Numbered from the stretch's first letter, positions 46,163 to 55,915 are shown. The stretch: 64,000 nt of DNA from Adiantum capillus-veneris (GCA_014529385.2 CM043971.1:97742485-97806484); one strand, 5' to 3'. Notes: generated from the sequence alone by a model not told the origin. Numbers and translations: made by a program.

Positions 46163-49100
46163 ATGCCTGCAACAATACCTATAAGTGTGTACCAATCGTA
46201 TGCACCTATGGGTCATCGCACTCATGTAATTCCTACCCCTCCCATTGTCTCAACTACCTATGCTCCACAACCACAACACCCAAGCTCTTATTTCCATGGG
46301 ACTATACCGGCTAGCATTAGCATGTCACATCCGACGTCTGCTATGCCTGGGGCCACACATATGAACTATGGACCACCACATGGCACAACACCGTACCAAA
46401 CGTGGAACCCAAGGGCTTCCTATGCGCCAAGCTCAATGCCAATACCTACTCCACATGTAGTCTCTGGAGCGCCTTCACCCACGGTGCCTGCTCACTTAGG
46501 TGACTTGGCAACATTTGCTCAAGCTATCGGTCGATCTATTGCTGAGAATATGTGTAACACGCCTGATAGAGAGCCTAGAAGTAAGGCAGTACAAATAGCC
46601 AAGCTCACACAAAAATTTAGTAGAGACGGGGATGTGAGAAAGCATATCGAAGTGTTTGAAGAAATATGCGATTCTCTAGGAGAACACAATGATCTACATA
46701 AGATTAATGCTTTAAGCCTAACCTTAAGTAGGAAGGCAGGGGATTGGTATAGAACCCTAAGGGTAGAAGAGAAAACAATTTACCCTACTCTTAGGAGACT
46801 GTTCTTGAAAGAATACATACGAGAGGGAGTGCTTTGGGGTGTAGCCTCTCAGCTCCAGAAAGCCCAACGAGAGGAAAGAGAGTCAGTGAGAAACTTTATA
46901 AGTCGCTTGAAGCATTTGAATTCTCGTTGTAATCCAAATGAGCGCTTCAATAATAATCAATTGCTTGATAGATTCATTAGGGGATTACGACATGAGGATA
47001 TCTACAATGGCTTAGTCATTAGAGGTATCACCACTTGGGAAGCAGTCACCACCAATGCAATCCAATTGGAGGATAATTTAATGATTCAAGGAGAAAGAGT
47101 GTCTGTTGAGCCTAAATCTATTAGCTCGCAAGCATCAGGGCATCAGCCAATGACCTTAAAGCCTATTGCTAAGGAGCCAAACATATCTGAGATGACTTTA
47201 GCAGATCTCACCAAGGCTATTCAAGAGAGTCTTACAGACAATCGTGCTCCGCAAAACAAACATATGTATCCAAGAAGGGAGCAACAATGGTGCTCAGTAT
47301 ACTATGGACCGCATAGTACCAATGAATGCCCTACTTTTAGAGTAAAATTCAATGGGAGCTGCAATGCACGTGGGAGGTATGGTCATCAAGCTAAGGATTG
47401 CATAGTATTTAAGCGTGAGATGGCCAATAGACCAACCTTAGCATGGACAGACACACCTCGAGTGCCTGCATTGATGCCGGCCCCACCTCTTGAACAAACA
47501 GCACAACACATGGTCCCTAGGGCCCAAAATGTTGTTCAAACAACACCCTTACCACCTCCAGTGCTAGGACCACAACCACCACATCCGAGAATCACTTCTG
47601 TGAATCAAGTGGGTTGTGAGTCATCTATTGCTTGTTTGGAAGGCTGTGAGGAAGATATAGATCCTAATATTGCCTATGGGATGGATGTGCTTGAAGAAAG
47701 TCCACAATACTACATGGAGTACTATTGGGGACAAGTCAAACATGTTTATCAAGTAGCTGCTCTTGCGGCAAGAGGCCAAAATATCAATTACACTGCTCAG
47801 AGACCACCTCTTCAATGCTATGAGTGTGGAGGTCCACATCGTGTAGCCAAGTGTCCTATTAGGCTACAAAAGAACGCCACACTAATGCAAACCAGTCAAG
47901 CGAGCACGTCTACAATGCCGATACTCATATGTAATAGATGTGGCATAGATCATTTGATTGCCCAATGTCCAAATAATCCAAATGCACCGAAGATCACGCC
48001 ATTAAACTTGATTGAAGTTACCAAGGAGCCATCACAAAGTACACCTGTGGTACCAGTAAACGTACTCACACGATCGATGCTCCAGAAACAAAATTATATT
48101 CTTGAGGAAAGAGACACGGCATCAATTGCCCAATCTCAGAAAAAGAAGAAAACACGAAGGAAGAGATCGCAGAAAGCAGCAAAGTTAGAACCCAGTTCAA
48201 AGACCAACATAGGGACTGGTGACGACCCCATATATATGAATGACGCTGAAGAAGATTCTGATTCAGGTGAAACCACGGAGACCAAAACGACCACTAAGAT
48301 AGAAACCAATAAGGAGGATCTTCATGAGCCACAATGGCAGGGATCCAAGAAGAAGATAGGAACTACTTATCCAAACCCTACAGAGGAGATCGAGCGAGTC
48401 AAGCAATTAAGGAGTTTGGTAGAAGATACCCAAAGGGATCTAGAACCAGTACCTAGGCAGATCCAGATTACAGACACTGTGTTCCCTACGCAACAACAAC
48501 CTCACCAAGTCCATAGACCCTTAGCCATACCTAGTGTCATCAAAGAAGAAAGTTACTTAAAGTCATGGGAAAGTGGGCATACTCACTTCTTGATGGAAAT
48601 AATGTTTACAAAGGGACTACCTGATCCTATCGAAGAAATGGATATCCCATCTTCCCCACGTCAAGGGACTGAAGTCCAAAAGGTGAAGTTAAACATTGCC
48701 AAATTGATGGATTTCATGTCGTCAGAAGTTAGAACCACCATCATGTCCAAACTATATAAAGACCCTGAGCTAGTCTCAGCTCTTCGAGTCTTCCTCAATG
48801 GAGAACTAAAGTTTGGGCTACCACAATTTGCACAGATAGATGGAGCTGGGGAGATGCCAACAGAGGAGGAACACTTAGATCCACAACCCAACCTAGATGA
48901 GAACCTTGTTATAGAAATACCTGTTAACAAGTTGGGACAATACTTTGAGGGTGATGAATCCAATGCGACCATACCAATCACTACTAAGGGATTAACTGTG
49001 AAGGGAATCCTTGATGGTGGCGTTGGGGTTAGCATTGTAACTAAAAATTTCTGGGAAACTATGGGAAGACCTCACCTTGCGACCACAACCATAGTAGTGA

Positions 49101-49234
49101 AGATGGCCAATGGGTCTATTGTTAAACCTATTGGGATGCTAGAAGATCTCAAGATCAAGGTCTTTGGACATAAAATAAGGATTACCTTCATTGTTATATG
49201 GATTTCTTCAAGCACAATATGGCATCGGAGATGA
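46163..49234 (+). CDS. gag-nucleocapsid-protease polyprotein (1023 residues)
   Basis: Pro/Met-rich start, then a retrotransposon gag domain at about residues 145-310 (words KHIEVFEEICDSLGEH, AGDWYRTLRVEE, NFISRLKHLNSRCNP, LLDRFIRGLRHEDI). A degenerate CCHC-like region follows (CSVYYGPHSTNEC, CNARGRYGHQAKDC), then two knuckle-like motifs CYECGGPHRVAKC and CNRCGIDHLIAQC near residues 550-600. A basic linker (KKKKTRRKRSQK) comes next. The C-terminal 80 residues are a retropepsin-like domain with ILDGGVGVSIVT and VVKMANGSIVKPIG; the usual D-S/T-G is D-G-G. The frame ends at 49234 in a short unrelated tail. The protease continues one base back in the next frame (49198 onward), so either a -1 frameshift or a one-base indel separates them. 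Confidence 0.75.
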   Translation: MPATIPISVYQSYAPMGHRTHVIPTPPIVSTTYAPQPQHPSSYFHGTIPASISMSHPTSAMPGATHMNYGPPHGTTPYQTWNPRASYAPSSMPIPTPHVVSGAPSPTVPAHLGDLATFAQAIGRSIAENMCNTPDREPRSKAVQIAKLTQKFSRDGDVRKHIEVFEEICDSLGEHNDLHKINALSLTLSRKAGDWYRTLRVEEKTIYPTLRRLFLKEYIREGVLWGVASQLQKAQREERESVRNFISRLKHLNSRCNPNERFNNNQLLDRFIRGLRHEDIYNGLVIRGITTWEAVTTNAIQLEDNLMIQGERVSVEPKSISSQASGHQPMTLKPIAKEPNISEMTLADLTKAIQESLTDNRAPQNKHMYPRREQQWCSVYYGPHSTNECPTFRVKFNGSCNARGRYGHQAKDCIVFKREMANRPTLAWTDTPRVPALMPAPPLEQTAQHMVPRAQNVVQTTPLPPPVLGPQPPHPRITSVNQVGCESSIACLEGCEEDIDPNIAYGMDVLEESPQYYMEYYWGQVKHVYQVAALAARGQNINYTAQRPPLQCYECGGPHRVAKCPIRLQKNATLMQTSQASTSTMPILICNRCGIDHLIAQCPNNPNAPKITPLNLIEVTKEPSQSTPVVPVNVLTRSMLQKQNYILEERDTASIAQSQKKKKTRRKRSQKAAKLEPSSKTNIGTGDDPIYMNDAEEDSDSGETTETKTTTKIETNKEDLHEPQWQGSKKKIGTTYPNPTEEIERVKQLRSLVEDTQRDLEPVPRQIQITDTVFPTQQQPHQVHRPLAIPSVIKEESYLKSWESGHTHFLMEIMFTKGLPDPIEEMDIPSSPRQGTEVQKVKLNIAKLMDFMSSEVRTTIMSKLYKDPELVSALRVFLNGELKFGLPQFAQIDGAGEMPTEEEHLDPQPNLDENLVIEIPVNKLGQYFEGDESNATIPITTKGLTVKGILDGGVGVSIVTKNFWETMGRPHLATTTIVVKMANGSIVKPIGMLEDLKIKVFGHKIRITFIVIWISSSTIWHRR

Positions 49235-49986
49235 TCTTAGGACGTCCTTTCATGAGGGAAGCAAAAATGGTGCATGATTGGTCTAAAAACCATGTCTACT
49301 TGCAGTTCCAAGATTCTGTCATTCGAGTGGATCTTGTTATTGGTCGAGCACATCCCCTAGGAGACAAGTTTATAATTGATCATAGATCTGACACCACAGT
49401 TCACTCAGCCCCATTGCAGTATTGTTACACGTGTAAAGCGGGCACTGATGTTGGGGAAGATTCTCCTTATATGGATGTACTACCTGGGATGACTGAGTTG
49501 GACAATGTGGATTGGGTCCACCTAGCAGCAACCATAGACACTTGGGGAAATAGGGGGACGACCTGGGTAACACCGGAGGGGGATGAAATGCCCGTACCCT
49601 TAAATATGCTACAAGCAATGCATATAGCTTCTGACAAGACTCATCCTAATATAACAAAGAAAACATACAAGTGGGTCCCTAAAGCTTCTTTAGCGACCAT
49701 AGCTAGTGCTAAAAAACAGAAGCCTTATAAGAAACGTCCCACTCGCCCCAAGAAATGTAAGAAAACGTGGCGTTGGATTTCTAAACAACTATTGGAAGCC
49801 CAAGGCTACTATCAAGGAAATGATCAAATTTGGGTGCCAAAACACAGATTGTGTTCTTACTTGTCACCTGACCCATGTGAGCCCAATCCCGTAGCTCCAA
49901 AACAAATCGACGATCGCAGAAAGAAAAAAATCACAAAATGCTACACACCTGCTCCAGAGCTAGTTTGGGTACCGAAGAAAGAATGA
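49198..49986 (+). CDS. protease C-terminus plus basic W-V-P-K-repeat tail
   Basis: Opens with MDFFKHNMASEMILGRPFMR, the conserved ILGRP segment that ends retropepsin domains; it thus completes the protease started in the previous frame. The next 150 residues show no RT. The end is very basic (KKQKPYKKRPTRPKKCKKTW). It carries four spaced repeats of the form aromatic-W-[VI]-[PS]-K: YKWVPKASL, WRWISKQLL, IWVPKHRL and VWVPKKE. These may bind nucleic acid (inference). The ATG at 49198 is in a poor position to be a real start, because the homologous protease runs through it. Confidence 0.65.
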   Translation: MDFFKHNMASEMILGRPFMREAKMVHDWSKNHVYLQFQDSVIRVDLVIGRAHPLGDKFIIDHRSDTTVHSAPLQYCYTCKAGTDVGEDSPYMDVLPGMTELDNVDWVHLAATIDTWGNRGTTWVTPEGDEMPVPLNMLQAMHIASDKTHPNITKKTYKWVPKASLATIASAKKQKPYKKRPTRPKKCKKTWRWISKQLLEAQGYYQGNDQIWVPKHRLCSYLSPDPCEPNPVAPKQIDDRRKKKITKCYTPAPELVWVPKKE

Positions 49987-50308
49987 TTTGTTCCACCTAG
50001 CATGGGAAGGGGGGAGTTCCATGAAGCTTCTAGCTCCTCATGTAATGCATCCATAGAGGTAAAAGCTTCTCCACAGCCTCCACCTACCATAGACAACCTC
50101 CAAAAAGTTACAAAATATTTGACACCTCCCAGTGTTCAAGAATCACCTGATGAACCACTTCAAGTTCGATCCTAGGAGACTACCTTACCACCCTTGCAAC
50201 TTGATGAGGCACCTAAGGTAATAGAAAAATACTGGCAAAAATCCTCACCTAATACCAACTGGAACAATTGGTTTCAAAGGGTGACGAGCGTATTTCAAAC
50301 GATATGAT
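49987..50308 (+). pseudogene. in-frame continuation of the polyprotein tail
   Basis: After the TGA at 49984-49986 the same frame stays open to a TAG at about 50173-50175 (FVPPSMGRGEFHEASSSS at its start, then a proline-rich part), and again to a TGA near 50308 (ends NWNNWFQRVTSVFQTI). The polypurine tract follows within a few bases. The codon use and proline-rich character continue across both stops, so this was probably the original C-terminus and the stops are nonsense changes. Confidence 0.45.
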
Positions 50309-50314
50309 CTACCC

Positions 50315-50328
50315 AAGGAAGGGGGGAG
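50315..50328 (+). promoter_or_regulatory. polypurine tract
   Basis: AAGGAAGGGGGGAG directly before the TGTTTGC start of the 3' LTR. Confidence 0.85.
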
Positions 50329-50878
50329 TGTTTGCTGACAGTCATCATTCACTCACTCCCCTCTCAACCTTCCTCCCTAACCTCTCAATCTCCCAATCTT
50401 AGGGAATGTATATATAAAGCCTTATACTCACAAAAAACAAAAAATAGTAAAGAGCAAGAGCAATTAGCAAATGAGTGTGCACAATAAATGTCAAAACATT
50501 TATTTTCCTGTAACTATGACTTTACATGAGCTACTCCTTTTGGAGTCCTTTTCTCTCGATTATTTTAGTGTAGCAGAGAAAGTTGTTAACCCTCACGGCT
50601 CACAGACACCCTATCACCTACGACGGACGTTGTATTATTTACTTGGTAGAGTCAGGTATTGGGCTTGTCGGTCCAATAGGAAAAGGGTAAGAGTTATCGC
50701 CGATGAGAGGTGCACTCTAACTGGAACATTCAAGGGATTAGTTGGCTAAGCATGGGCGCCCAAGTGTGAATGGGGCGAGCTCATATAAAAGTCAACTAAA
50801 CCTAAAAATCACTCATTCTCTCATTTGTGCAATTGAAGAGTGCTCTTGCTCCATCTCCATCTTCTTCTTCATCATCTC

Positions 50879-50940
<62 letters not shown>

Positions 50941-51218
50941 CGTGAGAGAGAGAGAGGGGGGGAGAGAAAGCGAGTGTGTGTGATCGAGCATTGCGACGAC
51001 GGCACAGCGGCGGTGAAGCAGTTGAGCACAGCGTAGCGGCGTCTCCTTCTTCTTCGCGGCGAGGAATCCTCCACGACAGCAAGCGTAGAGCGGTGAGTAA
51101 CACACCATCGCCATCTTTGAGCTTACTAGTTTAGGCTAGTTGCATGCTTGGAGCCATTTGTGGTTCACACACAGTGTATCGGCAAGTTCCTTGCATTGAC
51201 ACGTGCGACATACGTGCA
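50329..51218 (+). repeat. 3' LTR of the gag-protease element
   Basis: Starts TGTTTGCTGACAG and ends ATACGTGCA. It contains a TATATATAAAG box near 50406, a second CATATAAAAGTC box near 50785, and a 57-base (TG)n run (50881-50937) that is nearly absent in the 5' LTR. The small frames on both strands are translations of the microsatellite. Confidence 0.85.
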
Positions 51219-51979
51219 CAAAAGTGTGTTGTTCTCTCTACAATGGGTGCTCCTTAGTGTAGTATGCATGAAACCTCACTCCAATAGGAAGAAAACATTA
51301 CACAACAATGGAACAACAACTCGAAGCACAATAGCAGACTCAAATCTCAACAACTCATAGAACCATACAGACTCTAGCTAGAAGCACACTCAGGTCCAAG
51401 CCCATGACTCACAGGTACAATGGGGGTGTCGAGACTCCAATGTGCTAGGAGGGTGCAATTGTGTGGTGTTGGAGTCGAGACTCAAGATGATCGACCATAG
51501 AAAGTGGATGATGATGTCAACGAGTGGAACCAACCACACATACATACAAGCATAAAGAGCCTCCAAGGGCTATCAAAACATCCCAATCGAGCTAAGTCTA
51601 TCTCCGAGTCCATCTAGTGTGAATTCTTGACCAACTATAACTAAATGCCCATCATATGCCCATGAAATTGTAGCCCTACTACAAGGGCCACAAAAATATT
51701 CAACATCCACTTTTCTAAAAGTAGGGGCTTTTAGAACCTTCCTTTTTCCCTCAAGTTTAGAACATAAAATTAACATTACCTAGACAATGCCCTTTTTCAA
51801 GTTTATCTAGGCATTGTAAGCATGCTTGATCTCGTTGTTGCTCCCCCATCCCCTTATGTTGCACCCCTCTCCTTCCTCCCTCTGCCATGCTTCCCTTGCC
51901 CGCCCTAGCCCATACCCCCCCCAACACCCCGGCCTCGCATTGACAATGTTCTGCCCTATAACCTTTGCATCCTCATGTC
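51219..51979. other. no supported gene
   Basis: Between the 3' LTR and the truncated RT. Mixed sequence with a C/T-rich patch near 51840-51930. No frame or repeat recognised. Confidence 0.5.
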
Positions 51980-52459
51980 CCAAAGTCTAATGGACTTTCC
52001 AAAGAATGCTTGAAACACCATGTTCATGAAGCGTTGGAAAGTTGCAAGAGCATTTGTCAGTCCAAACGGCATGACTCTAAAAGCATAACAACCCCAAGGA
52101 GTGATGAAGGTTGTTTTCAACTGATCTTCCAATGTGATACCTATTTGAAAGTAACCCGAGTAGCCATCACACACAGTATACTTCTCATGACCAGCTACCT
52201 CATTTAGTATCTCATCTTGAAATGGGAGGGGAAAGTGATCTCTTTTTGTTGCCTCATTGAGTGGATGGTAATCCACACACACCCTCCACTTGCCATTTTT
52301 CTTAGGAGTGACAACAACGGGAGAGACCCACTCTGAATTCTCCACTAGATAAATGAAACCTGCTTCTAGAAGCTTTCTTACCTCCTTGAGTAAAGCCTGC
52401 TCCTTGATGACTCCTAGCCTTCGTAGCTTCTGAGCCTTAGGTGTGGCCTCTGGCTTCAA
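51980..52459 (-). pseudogene. Ty3 reverse transcriptase, truncated before the YxDD box
   Basis: In frame with the gag-protease ORF after one TAG (52460-52462). It shows canonical Ty3 RT blocks: LLEAGFIYLVENSEWVSPVV, KKNGKWRVCVDYHPLNEAT, DHFPLPFQDEIL, YTVCDGYSGYFQI (first catalytic Asp), TTFITPWGCYAFRVMPFGL and ATFQRFMNMVFQ. It stops at GKSIRL, exactly where the F-x-DD catalytic block should follow. The DNA to the left is unrelated, so RNase H, integrase and the 3' LTR were lost by a deletion or rearrangement at about 51980. Confidence 0.85.
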
Positions 52460-54520
52460 CTAAATTTTGTGTTGAACAGCATCTACTCCACGCACATCGG
52501 TGTAGTCTTTAGCAAAAAGCCTAGGAAATTTCCTCAACACACCTTTGAGCTCCTCTCTTTCATCCTTTGTAAGTGTTGTAGATAACATACCTTCTAGCAT
52601 TCTTTCATCTTCCACTTTTTGGTTTTCTTGGGAACCTACCTCTTCCAAACCTGGGCAAGAGGTCTCTTGGTTGTTTGGCTTAAACCTTACCCCCATGACT
52701 TTGATGGAAGACTCCTCTTCAGTAATGCTGCCGCTACTTTCTCCTTCTGAAGTGCTATCGGTCCAACCTTCCTCCGTCTCACTTTGAGATGATTCTTCAT
52801 GGAGCTCCTCTTGGCGTTGCTCCTTCATGTCAAAGACAACCTTCTTATGATTGTCATTCCTACAAATTAGCTTTCCACTCTCCCAGTCCTGCAAAGCTCG
52901 CATTTTCATTAGCCATGGTCTCCCTAGGATAAATGGATAACCATTTCCTTTCGTAGACATGACATAGAAATCCACTGCCTTCTTAATGCCAAAGGCCTCT
53001 ACAGAGACATTTTTACAAATGCCTACGCACCTAGCCTTGCTATTGTTTGCCATTTTGACTTTAATTTCAGGTGTCTCATGGATGTGCATGCCTAGTCTTT
53101 CCATGAGTCCTTTTGTCATGATGCAAATTTGTGCACCCCCATCCACTAGACCTTTCCTAACCAATCTTCCTTTGATGTAACAACCTAGCACAGGTGTAAT
53201 ATCCTCATTCATTTCAGCATGTGCAATTTTTACAATAGGCACACTCTCTTTTATCTTTCTCCTAGTGCTAACTACCTTCGTTAAATCCCTCCTAACTTGT
53301 GGGCATAATGCAAGAAATTGAGGCCATGAGATATCAGGACCCTTACCTCTCATGTCTTCCAATAGGTTGTATGGAGCCATACCATGTCCAAGAGGGAAGT
53401 CTTGGAGATTGATACGACGTCGAGTCCTCTTAGCTTCCTTGGTCTCCTTTGCCTTCTTGCCTTGTCCATGGTCACTTTGTGACGTGACCCCTTCTTTCTC
53501 CTTATCTTTTCCTCGGCCACGCTTAATGCCATTTGCTTCCATGTCAACCTTATTTGAGTTTTTCACCTCTACCACATGCACATTTGGGTCTGGAAAAGGT
53601 GGAACTCCTTCCACTCCTTGTGGAGGTGGTCTTGCTCCATTCGGCCTTTGTAGAAGCCTTGGTTGTTGACCAGTTCCTTCACCTGCATTCATCACTGGGT
53701 AATTCAAGTTAGGTCTCCCTGGCTCCCCACGGGGCCAAGGACAACAATTATACATCCCATGTCCAGACTCTCCGCAATTCCAACATTGCAAGACTCTCCA
53801 AGGTTGTGGATCTCGCTCTTCAGACTTCTTTGCTTGTCCCTTTGGACCTACAGCTTGTGCAAGGTGAATTGAGAAGCTGCTTAAAGATTCATTTAACTTC
53901 TCAATCACTTCCGCCGTTACCTCCGGAAGCTCCCTAGATGTTGATTCTTGTGACTTACCTTTGGGTCTAAGACCTTCTATTGGAACCTCCCCCCTTAAGC
54001 ACTTGAGTTTCCTATATTTCTCAGCAGCCCTAGTTTCAGCTGCATCAAAGGTAGCAGGTGCACCCGCCTCAACTTTTATCTTAATGTCAGGAAAGAGTCC
54101 GGCTATGAACCTCTCCTTCTTTAGGAACTCTGCACCATCACCAGGGTTAGCAACATTTCTCACCCATATAGCCCAAAGACGTAGAAACTCTTGCTTGTAC
54201 AAGTAGTAGTCATCTAGGTCTTTTTGCTTATGAGAAACAATGTCTTGCCATAGTCTTTGAGTGTTTTGGGGATCAAAGAAGTATTTCTTGAAACGATTCA
54301 AAACTTCTGTGTAATTCCTCTTAACTTCCTCAGGCAAAGAGTCAAACCAAGTGCTAGCATCTTTCCTAAGGACCACCTCAAACATTTCTACATGTTCTTG
54401 ATCAGTTACTATCCTCTTGATACGGCAAGACATCTTTAAATTCGCTAAAAATAATTCTGCATCCTCCCCAGGCTCTCCAAAGAAAAGAGGATATCCAGAC
54501 ATTTGGCGTTGGCTCTCCAT
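52460..54520 (-). CDS. Ty3 gag-protease polyprotein (about 686 residues)
   Basis: ATG at 54520 (MESQRQMSGYPLFFGEPGED). The frame is open for 26 codons further upstream but without another ATG. The gag domain covers about residues 10-170 (LFLANLKMSCRIKRI, ASTWFDSLPEEVKRNYTEVL, KDLDDYYLYKQEFLRLWA, RFIAGLFPDIKIKVE). A CCHC knuckle CWNCGESGHGMYNC sits near residue 250. A basic, proline-rich linker follows. The retropepsin domain (about residues 455-560) has LVDGGAQICIMT, KVKMANNSKARCVGICKNV and PFILGRPWLMKM; the catalytic triplet is D-G-G. A glutamate/serine-rich segment leads to FPRLFAKDYTDVRG, the usual run-in to RT, then TAG. Uninterrupted over 2 kb, hence probably the youngest coding copy here. 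Confidence 0.85.
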   Translation of the reverse strand: MESQRQMSGYPLFFGEPGEDAELFLANLKMSCRIKRIVTDQEHVEMFEVVLRKDASTWFDSLPEEVKRNYTEVLNRFKKYFFDPQNTQRLWQDIVSHKQKDLDDYYLYKQEFLRLWAIWVRNVANPGDGAEFLKKERFIAGLFPDIKIKVEAGAPATFDAAETRAAEKYRKLKCLRGEVPIEGLRPKGKSQESTSRELPEVTAEVIEKLNESLSSFSIHLAQAVGPKGQAKKSEERDPQPWRVLQCWNCGESGHGMYNCCPWPRGEPGRPNLNYPVMNAGEGTGQQPRLLQRPNGARPPPQGVEGVPPFPDPNVHVVEVKNSNKVDMEANGIKRGRGKDKEKEGVTSQSDHGQGKKAKETKEAKRTRRRINLQDFPLGHGMAPYNLLEDMRGKGPDISWPQFLALCPQVRRDLTKVVSTRRKIKESVPIVKIAHAEMNEDITPVLGCYIKGRLVRKGLVDGGAQICIMTKGLMERLGMHIHETPEIKVKMANNSKARCVGICKNVSVEAFGIKKAVDFYVMSTKGNGYPFILGRPWLMKMRALQDWESGKLICRNDNHKKVVFDMKEQRQEELHEESSQSETEEGWTDSTSEGESSGSITEEESSIKVMGVRFKPNNQETSCPGLEEVGSQENQKVEDERMLEGMLSTTLTKDEREELKGVLRKFPRLFAKDYTDVRGVDAVQHKI

Positions 54521-54604
54521 TGAATTGATTTCAAAGTGACGTGTTTTTGTTTTTTCTTTCTTTAAAAGATTTACACAATAATATTTTCTAAATTGCAATC
54601 TATT

Positions 54605-54823
54605 CTACAACAAAATAAAAATATTCACATCAAATGACCTACAATAATCAATAAGAGGTAGAATGACGGGGTTTGGTGACGCAAGAATTTCTCCTACTCT
54701 TTGGGCACCAAACATGAACACCATACGTTGTTGAAAATGGATTTTTCTACTAATTGTAATGTTTATTCTAATGTGTGGAGTGAAATGAAAGGGAAAAAAC
54801 TCTATTCTTGGGCCATTATCCAT
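54605..54823 (-). CDS. 72-residue leader ORF, counterpart of ORF C
   Basis: ATG-initiated frame (starts MDNGPRIEFFPFHF), the match of 1124-1342 in the left copy, with the same length and most residues kept. It lies 85 bp upstream of gag in this copy because the A/B ORF region is absent. The neighbouring D-like segment (about 54880-55050) is shortened and not open. Confidence 0.4.
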   Translation of the reverse strand: MDNGPRIEFFPFHFTPHIRINITISRKIHFQQRMVFMFGAQRVGEILASPNPVILPLIDYCRSFDVNIFILL

Positions 54824-55114
54824 GGTCTATGCATGACCTAATTCTTAAAACAAAACAAAAATATAGACGTCCAAACTAAGGTCGTACCTAATGAGAGGCA
54901 AAAGGATTTATTGATGCGTTTATCTCTGCCAACCTAAGAGGACCTAAAATTCTACGAATTACACGTTGAAATTGCAACTTAGTACTAATAATTATGTGTA
55001 ACTTTTGCCTTGCAATGGGAATGAAGGGATCATACAAATTCTCGTGATTCATGCAAACTACTTGACTATTCTAAAGATTGATCCTACAAAAACATACACA
55101 AGTTGGTTCCTCCA

Positions 55115-55125
55115 TGGGGGCACCA
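55115..55125 (-). promoter_or_regulatory. putative primer-binding site of the right Ty3 copy
   Basis: Minus-strand TGGTGCCCCCA, three bases after the LTR end ...CGCCTCA. Identical to 1642-1652 in the left copy; tRNA not identified. Confidence 0.5.
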
Positions 55126-55907
55126 ATTTGAGGCGGTCCGGGGCGGGCAACAAGAAGAGCGGCCTCTAAACACCCTTCGAGGCTCCCGTGCTGCTCAATT
55201 GGGGCTGGGACAAGCACAATCAGAGACAACAACAACCGACAGCCAAAAACCAAACAAGAAAAGGGGCACCACCTAGTTGTAGATGCGAACTAGGATGCAC
55301 GTGATATCTCCTTGTACTCAAACGCACAAAGAGAGGGGAATGCAAGATAGCCACACACACCAAACACAAACATTCACCACGCCAGAGAGAGGTAAAGAGC
55401 ACAAATTAACTTGAGCAACTCAGTCTTAGCCTTAAAGACTAGATGCACACAAAGCTTGATGAGAAATAGAGAGACAACACAAAACTTGACCTTGTTGCCA
55501 ATACACAAATTGTCTTAAGGTCACGGGAGCCCTCTCACCGAGCACCCTCTTACAATTGCACAACAAACTTCAAGGACAATATACCTTCAACCACCTGATT
55601 AGCCAACTTATCAAGTCAATTTGGAGAGAAGAGTCGTAGTCGCAGCATACAATTGCACCCAAAACTATAAATCTTATTTGTGCACAAGAGTAGGCTACAA
55701 GTGTGGTGAAGAGTATGGCATACACTCCACTCCTCTAGATGGCATAACTAACTTCAAGCTTCTCCATGCACCTATGTGTAATGATGGAATAGAGCACTCA
55801 CGATGCACACACTCTACACAACTAGGCTTGAAGAGTGGTGTGTTATGTGTTGAGAATGGTGTGGTGTAGTGTGATCATATGATGATTTACAAGGGAGAGA
55901 AGGGCTC

Positions 55908-55915
55908 TATTTATA
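55908..55915 (-). promoter_or_regulatory. TATA box of the right Ty3 LTR
   Basis: Minus-strand TATAAATA within CCTATAAATAGAGCCC, a strong plant core-promoter match. It would transcribe leftwards through the leader into gag. Confidence 0.55.

Larger units (their letters stand above)
43568..51218 (+). mobile_element. gag-protease LTR element without RT or integrase
   Basis: Truncated 5' LTR (43568-44229), tRNA-Asp-type primer site, a long gag-protease coding region (44975-50308), polypurine tract, and an 890-bp 3' LTR (50329-51218). The primer site and gag type fit the plant Ty3 Athila/Tat-like branch. After the protease the reading frame continues into a basic tail and ends directly before the polypurine tract, so the polymerase and integrase are not merely mutated but absent. 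It would need these from another element. Confidence 0.8.

Noticed and set aside
50802-51114. Several overlapping 70-96 residue frames in the 3' LTR
   Set aside because: They are driven by the (TG)n tract and also occur, broken, in the 5' LTR. No codon-like signal.
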